Shown: piece by piece, positions 39,134 to 47,909 of the stretch | How positions within the stretch are numbered: position 1 is the first letter of the stretch | Layout: the number at the start of each line of letters is the position of its first letter | DNA from: Jeotgalicoccus meleagridis | GTDB taxonomy: Bacteria > Bacillota > Bacilli > Staphylococcales > Salinicoccaceae | NCBI RefSeq assembly: GCF_903994045.1 | Contig: NZ_CAJEWD010000006.1 | Location: 62,001-126,000, forward strand | Length of the DNA stretch: 64,000 nucleotides | Direction of reading: 5' to 3' | Translations under genes and position numbers: made by a program | Notes under the pieces: generated by a model | What the model saw: only the letters and a program-made list of their open reading frames with translations | Database searches by the model: none | What the model was told of the DNA's origin: nothing

Positions 39134-40345
39134 CTATCCATTCCAAAGATCTGCAAGACCTTGTAGAGACATTAGTCCTGCGATTAATGTAACGATTACC
39201 GCAATCACACCAAAGACAATCATCCATGTTGGGTGATGATAATTTCCAACAATACTCTTCTTACGAGATGCTAATAAAATTGCGCCAAGTGTAATTGGTA
39301 GAATAATACCGTTGAATGAGCCCGCTAAGATTAACAATGTGACTGGTCGTCCTACAAAGAGGAAGATCAAAGTCGATGTTAGGATAAAGGCAACAATAAC
39401 TAAGTTGTTATACTGATCGAACACTTTGTGGAAAGAACGCATGAAACTCGCACTTGTATAAGCTGCACCAATGACTGATGATAAGGCTGCAGCTAAGAGT
39501 ACTACACCAAAAACTTTCATACCAATATCACCTAGGGCAAATTGGAAGACAGAAGCTGGTGGGTTCTCTTCACTTAAAATTGCACCTTGTGTTAAAACAC
39601 CAAGTACTGCTAAGAATAAAAGTACTCTCATCACACCTGTTGTAATAATACCCCAGTTTGCTGCATGACTTACAAATCTAATATTTCTCTCACCTGTCAT
39701 ACCCGCTTCAATTAAACGGTGGGCACCAGCAAAAGTAATATAGCCACCGACTGAGCCACCGACTAAAGTAATAATTGGTAATACCATACTAAGAGGCTCT
39801 TCTGGTAAGACTGTTGCTTTTGCTGCTTCTGCATACGGAGGATCTGAGATAATCATGACATAGGCAACTATTCCAATCATGACAATTCCGAGCACTTGCG
39901 TCACGACGTCCATCACTGCACGTCCATTTTTCACTATGAAGATAATGATTGCGACTATTCCTGTAATGGCTGCTCCGATTCTAACATCCCATCCAAAAAT
40001 CGCATTAAAACCAAGCCCTGCTCCAGCAACGTTACCAATGTTAAAGGCAAGTCCGCCAATAACAATTAAGATAGCTACAAAGTGTCCGAGTCCAGGGAAT
40101 ACTTCGTTGGCAACATCTTGACCACGTTTACCAGAGACTGAAAGGACACGCCAAATGTTTAACTGTGCACCGATATCAATGACGATTGATGCAAGAATTG
40201 CAAAGGCAAAACTCGCCATGAATTGCTGGGTAAAGACTGTTGTTTGCGTTAAAAACGCTGGTCCAATTGAGGACGTTGCCATTAAGAAGACTGCTCCGAA
40301 TAAGAGCCGCCTTTGTGACACTGTCATTTTTGGTTTATTTTCCAT
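39134..40345 (-). CDS. NRAMP-related membrane transporter
   Basis: 403 aa with about eleven membrane segments and overall likeness to NRAMP-type divalent metal transporters. The first segment reads SSIGPAFLTQT where true NRAMPs carry DPGN, so metal binding in the classic way is doubtful and another cation or a small organic substrate is possible. Lies between pxpA (15 bp upstream) and the DUF1445 gene in the 5-oxoproline operon, suggesting it brings in the substrate or the metal needed by that pathway. Confidence 0.8.
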   Translation of the reverse strand: MENKPKMTVSQRRLLFGAVFLMATSSIGPAFLTQTTVFTQQFMASFAFAILASIVIDIGAQLNIWRVLSVSGKRGQDVANEVFPGLGHFVAILIVIGGLAFNIGNVAGAGLGFNAIFGWDVRIGAAITGIVAIIIFIVKNGRAVMDVVTQVLGIVMIGIVAYVMIISDPPYAEAAKATVLPEEPLSMVLPIITLVGGSVGGYITFAGAHRLIEAGMTGERNIRFVSHAANWGIITTGVMRVLLFLAVLGVLTQGAILSEENPPASVFQFALGDIGMKVFGVVLLAAALSSVIGAAYTSASFMRSFHKVFDQYNNLVIVAFILTSTLIFLFVGRPVTLLILAGSFNGIILPITLGAILLASRKKSIVGNYHHPTWMIVFGVIAVIVTLIAGLMSLQGLADLWNG

Positions 40346-40360
40346 GTTGTCACCTCTTGT

Positions 40361-41125
40361 TTACATCGTTTTGATAGAAACACCTTTCTCTTCCAATTGC
40401 TTTTTAATTTCTTTAACAAACTCAAGTGCTTTCGCACCATCACCATGAACACAAATACTATCGGCTTGTATATCTACATCTTGGCCATTAATACTTTCAA
40501 CTTTTCCTTCATTAATCATGCGTAATACTCTTTCTGCTGCTATATGACTATCTGTAATCATTGCGCCTTCTTTTGATCTTGACACTAGTGTGCCATCATC
40601 TTCATAAGCACGATCTGCAAAGACTTCATGAACAACCTGTAAGCCAATTGATTCACCAGCTTTAACTAGATTGTTATTTGCGAGTCCCATCAGCTTTAAA
40701 TTAGGATTATAGTCTTTGACTGCCTCTGCAATCACTTTGGCAAGTTGTTTATCTGAGAAGGTTGCATTGTACAAGGCACCATGTGGTTTAACATGATTTA
40801 AGCTTAAGCCATATGTTTTTGCAATACCATCAAGTGCAGATAATTGATAAAGTATAATCGCATGAACTTCATCATCTGATAACTTCATATAGCGTCGGCC
40901 AAAGCCCATTAAATCTAAATAGCCTGGATGTGCGCCCAGTCCTGTTGTACCTGATTCTTTGATGCGTTTAACAGTTTCAATCATCACGCTTGGATCACCA
41001 GCATGAAAACCACAGGCAACATTGGCAGATGAAATCAATGGAATGATTTCTTGATCATTACCAATCTTATAGTTTCCATAACTTTCTCCTAAATCAGCAT
41101 TTAAATCTATTGTTAAATTAGCCAT
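40361..41125 (-). CDS. pxpA: 5-oxoprolinase subunit A PxpA (LamB/YcsF family)
   Basis: One of three subunits that open 5-oxoproline to glutamate with ATP. 254 aa. Typical start LTIDLNADLGESYGNYKIG; then SSANVACGFHAGDPSVM, GAHPGYLDLMGFGRR and HVKPHGALYN. The ATG at 41125 follows AGGAGG; a longer reading to 41182 would overlap accC. Downstream of accC by 10 bp. Confidence 0.95.
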   Translation of the reverse strand: MANLTIDLNADLGESYGNYKIGNDQEIIPLISSANVACGFHAGDPSVMIETVKRIKESGTTGLGAHPGYLDLMGFGRRYMKLSDDEVHAIILYQLSALDGIAKTYGLSLNHVKPHGALYNATFSDKQLAKVIAEAVKDYNPNLKLMGLANNNLVKAGESIGLQVVHEVFADRAYEDDGTLVSRSKEGAMITDSHIAAERVLRMINEGKVESINGQDVDIQADSICVHGDGAKALEFVKEIKKQLEEKGVSIKTM

Positions 41126-41135
41126 AGTAATCCTC

Positions 41136-42482
41136 CTAATCGATAATATGTTCTGTATGAATAAACTTAATATCGTAATCATTGCTGTGCACTTTTGGAT
41201 GTCTCACTAAAAAATACTGCAAGTCTAAATTGGTTTTAATCGGTTCAATTACAGTTTCACCAAGCACCAATTCCAGTTTATTTAATGCCTCTGTTCTGTC
41301 TTCTCCAGTGACAATAATTTTAGCGATCATGGAGTCGTAAAATGGTGGAATTACATAACCATTATAGATATGCGTATCCACTCTGACATTCCTTCCAAGT
41401 CCAAAGTGTAAACGTTCAATTTTCCCAGGTGCTGGTAAAAAATTGTTTTCTGGATCTTCAGCATTAATTCTCGCCTCTATGGCATGTCCTTTAAGTTGTA
41501 CATCATCTTGGCTAAAACCAATTTCTCCATCGAAAGCCACTCTAAGTTGCGCTTTAATGATATCAATGCCTGTTACTTCCTCACTTACAGTATGTTCAAC
41601 CTGTACACGAGTATTCATTTCTATAAAGTAAAATCTTTTTTCATGTGGCACATAGAGATATTCTATAGTTCCCGCTCCACGGTAATTTAATTTACCAATG
41701 GCTACACGGGTCGTTTCTGTAATATTCAGGCGTTCTTGCTCTGACAAAATGGTTGCTGGTGCTTCTTCTAGTAACTTTTGATTGTTTCTTTGAATTGAAC
41801 AGTCTCTTTCAAAGAGATGTACTGCACCGCCCTTACCATCACCGATCACTTGAATTTCAATGTGACGCGCTTTAGGAATGTATTTCTCTACATATAAGCG
41901 TTCATCGTTAAATGAACTTTTAGCTTCTTTTTTAGCTTCTTTGTAAAGTTTATCTACATCGTCATCATTAAAGGCAAAACGCATGCCTTTACCGCCACCA
42001 CCTGAAACGGCCTTAATCACGATTGGATAGGATACTTCTTGTGCCACTTTTTTCACATCTTCAATCGACTCTACTACACCGTCACTACCAGGTATCACTG
42101 GTACTCCAGCTTCATCCATTGTCGCTCTGGCCATTGCCTTATCACCCATTTTTGAAATGGTATCAGCGTCAGGACCAATAAATATCAAGCCCGCTTCTTC
42201 AACTCGTCGTGCAAATTCAGGAGTTTCAGATAAAAAACCATAACCGGGATGTACTGCATCTGCTTTAGAGACAATTGCTGCTTGTAAAATACGATCAATG
42301 TTCAAATAAGAATCTGCACTCTTAGGGCCACCAATACAATAGGCTTCGTCTGCAAGTGCAACATGCATACTATCTTTATCTCCAGCAGAATAGATTGCGA
42401 CACTTTGTATGTTTAGTTCTTTTAAACTTCTAATAATACGTACGGCGATTTCGCCTCGGTTAGCAATTAGTACCTTTCTCAT
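41136..42482 (-). CDS. accC: Biotin carboxylase subunit AccC
   Basis: Carboxylates biotin on its carrier protein with ATP and bicarbonate. 448 aa. Visible: KVLIANRGEIAVRIIRSLKE, GGGGKGMRFA (ATP loop), HIEIQVIGDGKGG, FERDCSIQRNNQKLLEEAP and EMNTRVQVEHTVSE. It stands with accB inside the pxp operon rather than with accDA, so it may be a second copy dedicated to this pathway. GAGG precedes the ATG, two bases after the accB stop. Confidence 0.95.
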   Translation of the reverse strand: MRKVLIANRGEIAVRIIRSLKELNIQSVAIYSAGDKDSMHVALADEAYCIGGPKSADSYLNIDRILQAAIVSKADAVHPGYGFLSETPEFARRVEEAGLIFIGPDADTISKMGDKAMARATMDEAGVPVIPGSDGVVESIEDVKKVAQEVSYPIVIKAVSGGGGKGMRFAFNDDDVDKLYKEAKKEAKSSFNDERLYVEKYIPKARHIEIQVIGDGKGGAVHLFERDCSIQRNNQKLLEEAPATILSEQERLNITETTRVAIGKLNYRGAGTIEYLYVPHEKRFYFIEMNTRVQVEHTVSEEVTGIDIIKAQLRVAFDGEIGFSQDDVQLKGHAIEARINAEDPENNFLPAPGKIERLHFGLGRNVRVDTHIYNGYVIPPFYDSMIAKIIVTGEDRTEALNKLELVLGETVIEPIKTNLDLQYFLVRHPKVHSNDYDIKFIHTEHIID

Positions 42483-42484
42483 AC

Positions 42485-42913
42485 TTATGCCTCCTCAAGC
42501 GAGATTAGCATAAGTGTCTCTCCGTACTCGACAGTATCTCCATTGTTTACAACGATTTCTTCAACGGTGCCACTGACATCACTAGTCACATCGTTAAAGA
42601 CTTTCATTGCTTCGATAAAACCAATTTGGTCACCTTTTGAAATTTCATCACCAACTTTGACAAAGGTTTCATCACTATTTTCTTCTTTATTTGAATAGAA
42701 TGTGCCTAATTGACTTGCTGTTATTTCAACAAGGTTAGATTTTTCACCTTGCTCTTCCTTACTAGTGCTAATGACTTGTGTATCACCATGATTGTTAGCT
42801 TGTAGTCTGTCTCTTTCAATATGAATATGTGTATCCTTATCGGAAATGCTTAACACAGACAAATCCTCTTCTTTTAATAACTTCACAAGTTTTTTTATAT
42901 CTTTATAGTTCAT
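42485..42913 (-). CDS. accB: Biotin carboxyl carrier protein AccB
   Basis: 142 aa. A helical N-terminal part (DIKKLVKLLKEEDLSVLSI), a Ser/Glu-rich linker, and the C-terminal biotinyl domain with the attachment site IEAMKVFNDV (Lys104) and VEYGETLMLI. Neighbour of accC (2 bp) and pxpC (4 bp). Whether its biotin serves fatty-acid synthesis or the PxpBC-type carboxyltransferase cannot be decided from sequence. Confidence 0.95.
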   Translation of the reverse strand: MNYKDIKKLVKLLKEEDLSVLSISDKDTHIHIERDRLQANNHGDTQVISTSKEEQGEKSNLVEITASQLGTFYSNKEENSDETFVKVGDEISKGDQIGFIEAMKVFNDVTSDVSGTVEEIVVNNGDTVEYGETLMLISLEEA

Positions 42914-42917
42914 TTCT

Positions 42918-43907
42918 CTATCCTCCGATTAATGTTGATACACTCATAGCATCTATTCTTCTCACAGTTTTAAAGTCATTAGATGCTATCAAATCTTTTT
43001 CTTCATCCAATTCCTGTAAACTCTCTTTATACAAGTTTTCAGCTTCTTCAATTGAAACTGCTCTAAAGATAATCTTTTCACCTGGTTTCTTTTGAGCAAT
43101 TACTGGTAAATCCACTTTAATTACTGTTCCAATCTTAGTATAGCCTCCTGCAGTCTGACGATCTGCTAGTAAGATAATTGGTTGTCCATTTTTAGGAATT
43201 TGAATACTGCCAAATTGAGTAGGTTCACTTAAAATATCGTGTCCCTCTTGTGCCACAATCGGCTCACCTTCTAACCTTGCTCCCATGCGGTCACTGTCCT
43301 TAGTAAAGGTATACTCTTCTGAGATAAATTTCTCAATATTTTCCTTATCAAAGCGATTTTTTTGCTGGCCAAAAATAAAGCGTATTTCTGTCGGTTCACT
43401 ATCTTCTTTAACGACTTCTTTTAAAAGTCCATCAGCTGGTCCACCAACTATCTTAAGAACATCCTTAGCTTTCAAAGCACGTCCTTTGTAACCGCCGATT
43501 CCACTTCTAGTATGAGTCGCATACGAATCCAACTCACGCTCCAAATCTATTCCACCATTAAAGGCAAGATAAGTTCTAGCGCCATTTTTCACGCCACCAA
43601 AGACAACCTTATCACCTTCATTTAAATCGATTGCTTTACCAATCGGGTAAGGCACATCGTTAATAGTCAGTTCCATATCTGCCCCAGCAGTCGCCATCGT
43701 TGTTTTGGATGTGACTAAAAATTCGATACCTCTAAGTGTCATTTCAAGCGTTGCTTCTTTACTATCATTTCCAACTAAACTGTTCGCTAATGTATGTGCT
43801 TTATAATCCATAGCACCAGCTGGAGAAAAACCATAAGATTCATAACCCTTACGCCCAAGGTCTTGAACAGTTGTGAAGAGTCCAGCTTGAATAATTTTAA
43901 TTGCCAT
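42918..43907 (-). CDS. pxpC: 5-oxoprolinase subunit C / biotin-dependent carboxyltransferase-like PxpC
   Basis: 329 aa of the AHS2 (urea amidolyase C-terminal-like) family. Typical start IIQAGLFTTVQDLGRKGYES, then GFSPAGAMDYKAHTLAN, YLAFNGGID, SDRMGARLEG and LLADRQTAGGYTKIGTVI. The ATG at 43907 follows AGAGGTGAT and overlaps the pxpB end by 11 nt, so the two subunits are translationally coupled. Confidence 0.94.
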   Translation of the reverse strand: MAIKIIQAGLFTTVQDLGRKGYESYGFSPAGAMDYKAHTLANSLVGNDSKEATLEMTLRGIEFLVTSKTTMATAGADMELTINDVPYPIGKAIDLNEGDKVVFGGVKNGARTYLAFNGGIDLERELDSYATHTRSGIGGYKGRALKAKDVLKIVGGPADGLLKEVVKEDSEPTEIRFIFGQQKNRFDKENIEKFISEEYTFTKDSDRMGARLEGEPIVAQEGHDILSEPTQFGSIQIPKNGQPIILLADRQTAGGYTKIGTVIKVDLPVIAQKKPGEKIIFRAVSIEEAENLYKESLQELDEEKDLIASNDFKTVRRIDAMSVSTLIGG

Positions 43908-44625
43908 CTGAATCACCTCTAAGCTCGACTGTCACTTGATAATCTCCATTTTTATAAGCTTCTTCTATGTCGTAATACTCTTTTTCATCAATTGCTCTAT
44001 AGATAATTCGATCTCCAGCTTCATAAAGAATGGCTTGATCGCGATTTTTATCGTAGAGAGGAATAGGCGTACGTCCTAACAAGTTCCAACCACCAGGTGA
44101 TTGAAATGGATACATACCAGTTTGTTGACCACCAATTCCAACAGAACCCGCTGGAATAGACTTTCTCGGTGAGTCTAGACGAGCCATGTACAGTTTCTCA
44201 TCCAAGCCGCCTAAATAAGGAAAGCCCGGCATAAAACCGAGCATATAAACTAGATACTCCTTGTTACTATGCATTTCAATAACTTCTTCTTCAGATAAAC
44301 CTTTTTCCTTAAAACGACTTATATCTGGTCCAAACTTCCCACCATAATAAACTGGTATTTCAACCACTTTATAAGAGGGTTCAAAAGATGATAAGTCAGA
44401 CAAATCAATATTCTCTAAAACATCAATGATTTTATTCTTATCCGCTGTTAAAATATCAAAATAGATGATCAGACTTGTATAGGATAAGACAATATCTGTA
44501 ACACCTTTAAAATCTTGATTTAAAATTATTTCTTTGATTTGAACAAGAGATGCGTTAACAGCCTCATCGACTTCATTAGCCAACGTAACTGTCAACGCAT
44601 CCTCGGCATATTGCTTCACTTCCAT
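43897..44625 (-). CDS. pxpB: 5-oxoprolinase subunit B PxpB (AHS1 family)
   Basis: 242 aa, similar to KipI and the AHS1 part of urea amidolyase. Landmarks: YVYGGKFGPD-like VYYGGKFGPDI, YMLGFMPGFPYLGGLD, PRKSIPAGSVGIGGQQTGMYP and SPGGWNLLGRTP. Acts with PxpC and PxpA to hydrolyse 5-oxoproline. Located 4 bp after the SRPBCC gene. Confidence 0.94.
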   Translation of the reverse strand: MEVKQYAEDALTVTLANEVDEAVNASLVQIKEIILNQDFKGVTDIVLSYTSLIIYFDILTADKNKIIDVLENIDLSDLSSFEPSYKVVEIPVYYGGKFGPDISRFKEKGLSEEEVIEMHSNKEYLVYMLGFMPGFPYLGGLDEKLYMARLDSPRKSIPAGSVGIGGQQTGMYPFQSPGGWNLLGRTPIPLYDKNRDQAILYEAGDRIIYRAIDEKEYYDIEEAYKNGDYQVTVELRGDSDGN

Positions 44626-44629
44626 AAGG

Positions 44630-45067
44630 TCATCTGGCCTCCGTTCCCAAGCTCTTCACCGCATCGTTAAATTCTTTTTTCACCCTTGGAATCTTCAAGA
44701 CATAGAGTGCAAAACTCACTGGAGATTCGGTGTTAAATTTAGTAGAGATTGTCAGTTCTGATCTGTCTTCAACAGGTACAATATTAATGACTGTCGTCAA
44801 GACACCTGAAGGTAAGTCTGTTTTAAACTCCAATCGTCTCTCATCGCTATAGTGAGTAATCTTTGTTTTATATGCAGAATTATCATACTGCAAACTGCCT
44901 TCAGTACCTTCTTCTCTGTGATTTTCACCACCATTTTTATATGTAAAGCCAGACAATTTAGTCACTCGATTTAATATTTCTTTGTCATCATTAATCACTT
45001 CGAAAATCACATCCGGAGTAGCATTTATTTCATGATGATAAAAATAAAGCGGTAATTGCAGATCCAT
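44630..45067 (-). CDS. SRPBCC-fold protein, first gene of the pxp operon
   Basis: About 145 aa with the START/Bet v1-like outline: HHEINATPDVIFEVIND at the start, a run of beta strands with GGENHREEGTEGS, and a C-terminal helix (VKKEFNDAVKSLG). Such folds hold hydrophobic ligands; no function is known in this setting. The ATG at 45067 is preferred because AAGGTGAG lies just before it and contains the alternative GTG. Confidence 0.7.
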   Translation of the reverse strand: MDLQLPLYFYHHEINATPDVIFEVINDDKEILNRVTKLSGFTYKNGGENHREEGTEGSLQYDNSAYKTKITHYSDERRLEFKTDLPSGVLTTVINIVPVEDRSELTISTKFNTESPVSFALYVLKIPRVKKEFNDAVKSLGTEAR

Positions 45068-45111
45068 AGCCCTCACCTTTTTCTGAATAATAAAAAATTG
45101 TCTTTATTTTG

Positions 45112-45158
45112 TAACCGTATACAGTTATGATTATAAACAAATAGCGTAAATATTTCAA
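45112..45158 (-). promoter_or_regulatory. pxp operon promoter with GTATAC-centred operator
   Basis: On the minus strand TTGAAA (45153-45158) and TATAAT (45130-45135) are 17 bp apart. TAACTGTATACGGTTA, covering the start of transcription at 45112-45127, is a palindrome with one mismatched pair around GTATAC, the type of site bound by GntR-family repressors. The regulator is not encoded next to it. Confidence 0.75.
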
Positions 45159-45204
45159 TAATTTCAGAGCTTTATCGTATACTAGAAATAAGTCGAGGTG
45201 ACAC

Positions 45205-45633
45205 ATGTTAGAAATTTCAACAGAGAAGTTGCTTACTTTAGAAGATATTGAAACACTGTATGCTTCCGGCGATGAAAAACTTTATCACGATTATGATTTA
45301 TTACTTGAAAATATCTTAGCTTCGGACTACCTAATTACCCTACGTCAAGACGACGAAATTTGCGGCCTTATTCGCTCTAATGGTGATGGTTGTAACACGC
45401 AGTACATATCAGAAATTGTGATGAAAGCGAATATGCCTCACCAAGGTTTTGGTTCCAAACTATTAGATGCCTATCTAGATGCTACTAGTAATGTGAATAA
45501 GATTTATGTTGTCTCTCATGATTACTACCGTACAAATTTTTCTAAAACTTGGTTACAATATAAAGGTTTTAAAATTCTTGCAGACAACGATGGTGTCATT
45601 GTTTACTTATTGGACCGAAAATTTACCTATTAA
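45205..45633 (+). CDS. GNAT family N-acetyltransferase
   Basis: 142 aa. The acetyl-CoA binding region is ISEIVMKANMPHQGFGSKLLDAYLD (cited in part), with the expected Q/RxxGxG/A shape HQGFGS; strands before and after fit the GNAT fold. CGAGGTGA precedes the ATG. It diverges from the pxp operon; the acceptor is unknown. Confidence 0.8.
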   Translation: MLEISTEKLLTLEDIETLYASGDEKLYHDYDLLLENILASDYLITLRQDDEICGLIRSNGDGCNTQYISEIVMKANMPHQGFGSKLLDAYLDATSNVNKIYVVSHDYYRTNFSKTWLQYKGFKILADNDGVIVYLLDRKFTY

Positions 45634-45670
45634 AAAACGCGCACCTCTTATTAAGAAGTGCGCGCTTTTT
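45632..45670. terminator. Bidirectional terminator
   Basis: AAAAACGCGCACCTCTTA pairs with its partner ending GTGCGCGCTTTTTG. It has T-runs on both strands and lies between the convergent GNAT and YitT genes. Confidence 0.88.
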
Positions 45671-45673
45671 GTC

Positions 45674-46567
45674 TTATATTAAGTAATTACCGAGTACACT
45701 GTTCACGTCGTGAACTACAACGAATGCCTGATCATCATTCGCCTTGATCAAGCGTTTCAATCTATTGAGTTGTGATTTATTTATCACTACAAATAAGACA
45801 TCTTTGTCTTCTTTAGAATAGTATCCTCGACCATCTAACATGGTCACCCCTCGATTTATTTTAGTATTGATTAAGTTCGCTAATAAATCGGGCTCTTGAG
45901 AAATAATTGTAACTGCCTTTTTGGGATTCATACCTTCTATAATAAAATCCATTACTTTGGTTGCGATATATAAAGCAATTACTGTTAGTAGTACTTGTTC
46001 TAAGCTCATTACAGATAAACCTATGGTAATAACAATTAAGTCAAAGAACAAGAGTGCGTAAGAAACATTGACGTCCAAAAACTTGTTAGCCATCTTTGCA
46101 AGAATGGTCGTTCCTGCTGTTGTTGAACCTACCCTAATAATCAAACCGATTCCCGTACCTATAAATAGTCCACCAAAGACCGTATTAATCAGTATTTCAT
46201 CAGTTTGTATTTGCCAAGTTTCTGTCACCCAAAGTGCAAGTGAAGTCATTGGAATAGTAAAGATAGTATAGTACATTGCCCGTTTACCTAAAAACTTAAA
46301 ACCGACAATGAGAATAATAAAGTTTAAAATTAAGTTGGTGAGTGCAGTTGGAAGTCCAAATGCATAAAATAGAATAATTGAAATACCAATAAAGCCACCT
46401 TCACCTAGATTACCGGCAATCATAAAACTGTTTACACCAATCGCAAACAAAAATGAACCGACGATAATCGTCAAGACGTTGATTAAAGTTTGAACTGTAA
46501 ACTGAGAATTTAAGGATAGCTTAATCTTTTCAAATTGAGTATTTTTCAAAATTCTTCTGACTTTCAT
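45674..46567 (-). CDS. YitT-family membrane protein (DUF161 plus DUF2179)
   Basis: 297 aa with five or six membrane segments (GVNSFMIAGNLGEGGFIGISIIL and following, cited in part) and a soluble C-terminal DUF2179 domain from about residue 210 (KKAVTIISQEPDLLANLINTK, GVTMLDGRGYYSKEDKDVLFVV). Common in Firmicutes in several copies; function unknown. GGGGGAG precedes the ATG. Confidence 0.88.
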   Translation of the reverse strand: MKVRRILKNTQFEKIKLSLNSQFTVQTLINVLTIIVGSFLFAIGVNSFMIAGNLGEGGFIGISIILFYAFGLPTALTNLILNFIILIVGFKFLGKRAMYYTIFTIPMTSLALWVTETWQIQTDEILINTVFGGLFIGTGIGLIIRVGSTTAGTTILAKMANKFLDVNVSYALLFFDLIVITIGLSVMSLEQVLLTVIALYIATKVMDFIIEGMNPKKAVTIISQEPDLLANLINTKINRGVTMLDGRGYYSKEDKDVLFVVINKSQLNRLKRLIKANDDQAFVVVHDVNSVLGNYLI

Positions 46568-46636
46568 GCATTCTCCCCCTTTTGACTACTGTACTTTATC
46601 TATGTTATAGCAAGTTTAAAGACTTTTCAATGCAAG

Positions 46637-46661
46637 TAAAAAGCCACCATAATGGTGGCTT
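46637..46661 (-). terminator. Terminator of the amidohydrolase gene
   Basis: On the minus strand AAGCCACCATTATGGTGGCTT is a perfect stem followed by TTTAC. Confidence 0.8.
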
Positions 46662-46667
46662 GAATGT

Positions 46668-47894
46668 TTATTCAATACTTTTAAGTACTTTACCGTCTTT
46701 AGCAACTACTTTAATACGGTCATTATCTTTTAAAAGCCCGATATCATCGAGTGGATTACCATCTACTAAAATAAAGTCTGCAAGATATCCTTCTTTAACA
46801 AGACCAAGATTTTCAATTTCCATACACTCTGCTGCATTTTTTGTCGAAATAACAATTGCATCCATTGGTGTCGCTCCTGCATCAACCATCAGTTCAAGCT
46901 CTCTTAAGTTAGTTCCATGCTTGAAGACACCAGCATCGGTACCCATTGCAATTTTAACACCTGCATCGTATGCTTTTTTGAAACTTTCTTTGTGAGCGTC
47001 CATGACCTCTTTAGATTTTTTAAGGCCAACTTCAGAAATACCAAGTTCATCTGCAAACTCAATTACTGATACAGGCGCGAGTAAAGTCGGTACTAAATAT
47101 GTCCCTTTTTCCTTCATCTTTTCAATGACTTCATCGTCTAAATAGATACCGTGTTCAATGGAATGAATTCCCGCTTCAACACAATTTTTTATACCCTCTA
47201 AACCTTGAGCATGGGCCATGACCTTAACACCATTTCTAAACTGTGCTTCTTCAACGATGACCTTTAATTCTTCTAATGAATATTGAGTGAATTTCGGATG
47301 ATCTGTTGGGCTAGAAACACCGCCTGTTGCCATTACTTTAATCACATCAGCACCTGCACGTAACATTTCACGTGTTTTCTTACGCACTTCTTCAACACCG
47401 TCAGCAATAGCATCTGGCATACCTTCATAAGGGTGAACAATGCCTAAATCAATCCCTGAGTAATTCAGTCCATCTCCATGACCACCAGTGATTGATAATC
47501 CGTTTATAGATACTTGCATTCTAGGTCCACGAACAAGGCCATCATTGATTGCTTGTTTAAAGCCTAAAGAGCTTCCTAGTGCATCTCTAACTGTTGTGAC
47601 ACCTGCATCTATTGTGCGTTCTGCATAGCGAATTGCTTCGTAAAAGTTATACGAAAATGGTGTTGCTACACGTTCTGCAAGAGGTTTAAACTCAGTAGAT
47701 AAATGCACATGCGTATCAATCATTCCTGGTAACATGTATTTGCCTTGACCATCGATAACTTCTCCGCTTGATACATCCGCATCACTTGCAATTTTAGTAA
47801 ACTTACCATCTTCTATAACGACACTCACATTTTTTTGAACATCTTCACCTGAACCATCAATTAGATTAACATTTTTAATAACAATTTTACTCAT
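46668..47894 (-). CDS. Metal-dependent amidohydrolase (imidazolonepropionase-like / dipeptidase type)
   Basis: 408 aa. TIM-barrel metal ligands are clear: MIDTHVHLST, the carbamylated-Lys region ADVIKVMATGGVSS, MAHAQG, HSIEHGIYLD and GTDAGVFKHG. Relatives hydrolyse Xaa-Pro or Xaa-Arg dipeptides and cyclic amides. It follows a membrane permease by 15 bp, so the pair probably takes up and hydrolyses an amide-bond compound; the actual substrate is unknown. Confidence 0.88.
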   Translation of the reverse strand: MSKIVIKNVNLIDGSGEDVQKNVSVVIEDGKFTKIASDADVSSGEVIDGQGKYMLPGMIDTHVHLSTEFKPLAERVATPFSYNFYEAIRYAERTIDAGVTTVRDALGSSLGFKQAINDGLVRGPRMQVSINGLSITGGHGDGLNYSGIDLGIVHPYEGMPDAIADGVEEVRKKTREMLRAGADVIKVMATGGVSSPTDHPKFTQYSLEELKVIVEEAQFRNGVKVMAHAQGLEGIKNCVEAGIHSIEHGIYLDDEVIEKMKEKGTYLVPTLLAPVSVIEFADELGISEVGLKKSKEVMDAHKESFKKAYDAGVKIAMGTDAGVFKHGTNLRELELMVDAGATPMDAIVISTKNAAECMEIENLGLVKEGYLADFILVDGNPLDDIGLLKDNDRIKVVAKDGKVLKSIE

Positions 47895-47909
47895 ATAAAA
47901 TTCTCCTTT

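Noticed and set aside
41126-41182. Extended N-terminus of pxpA to 41182
   Set aside because: It would overlap accC and adds residues not typical of the family; AGGAGG supports 41125.
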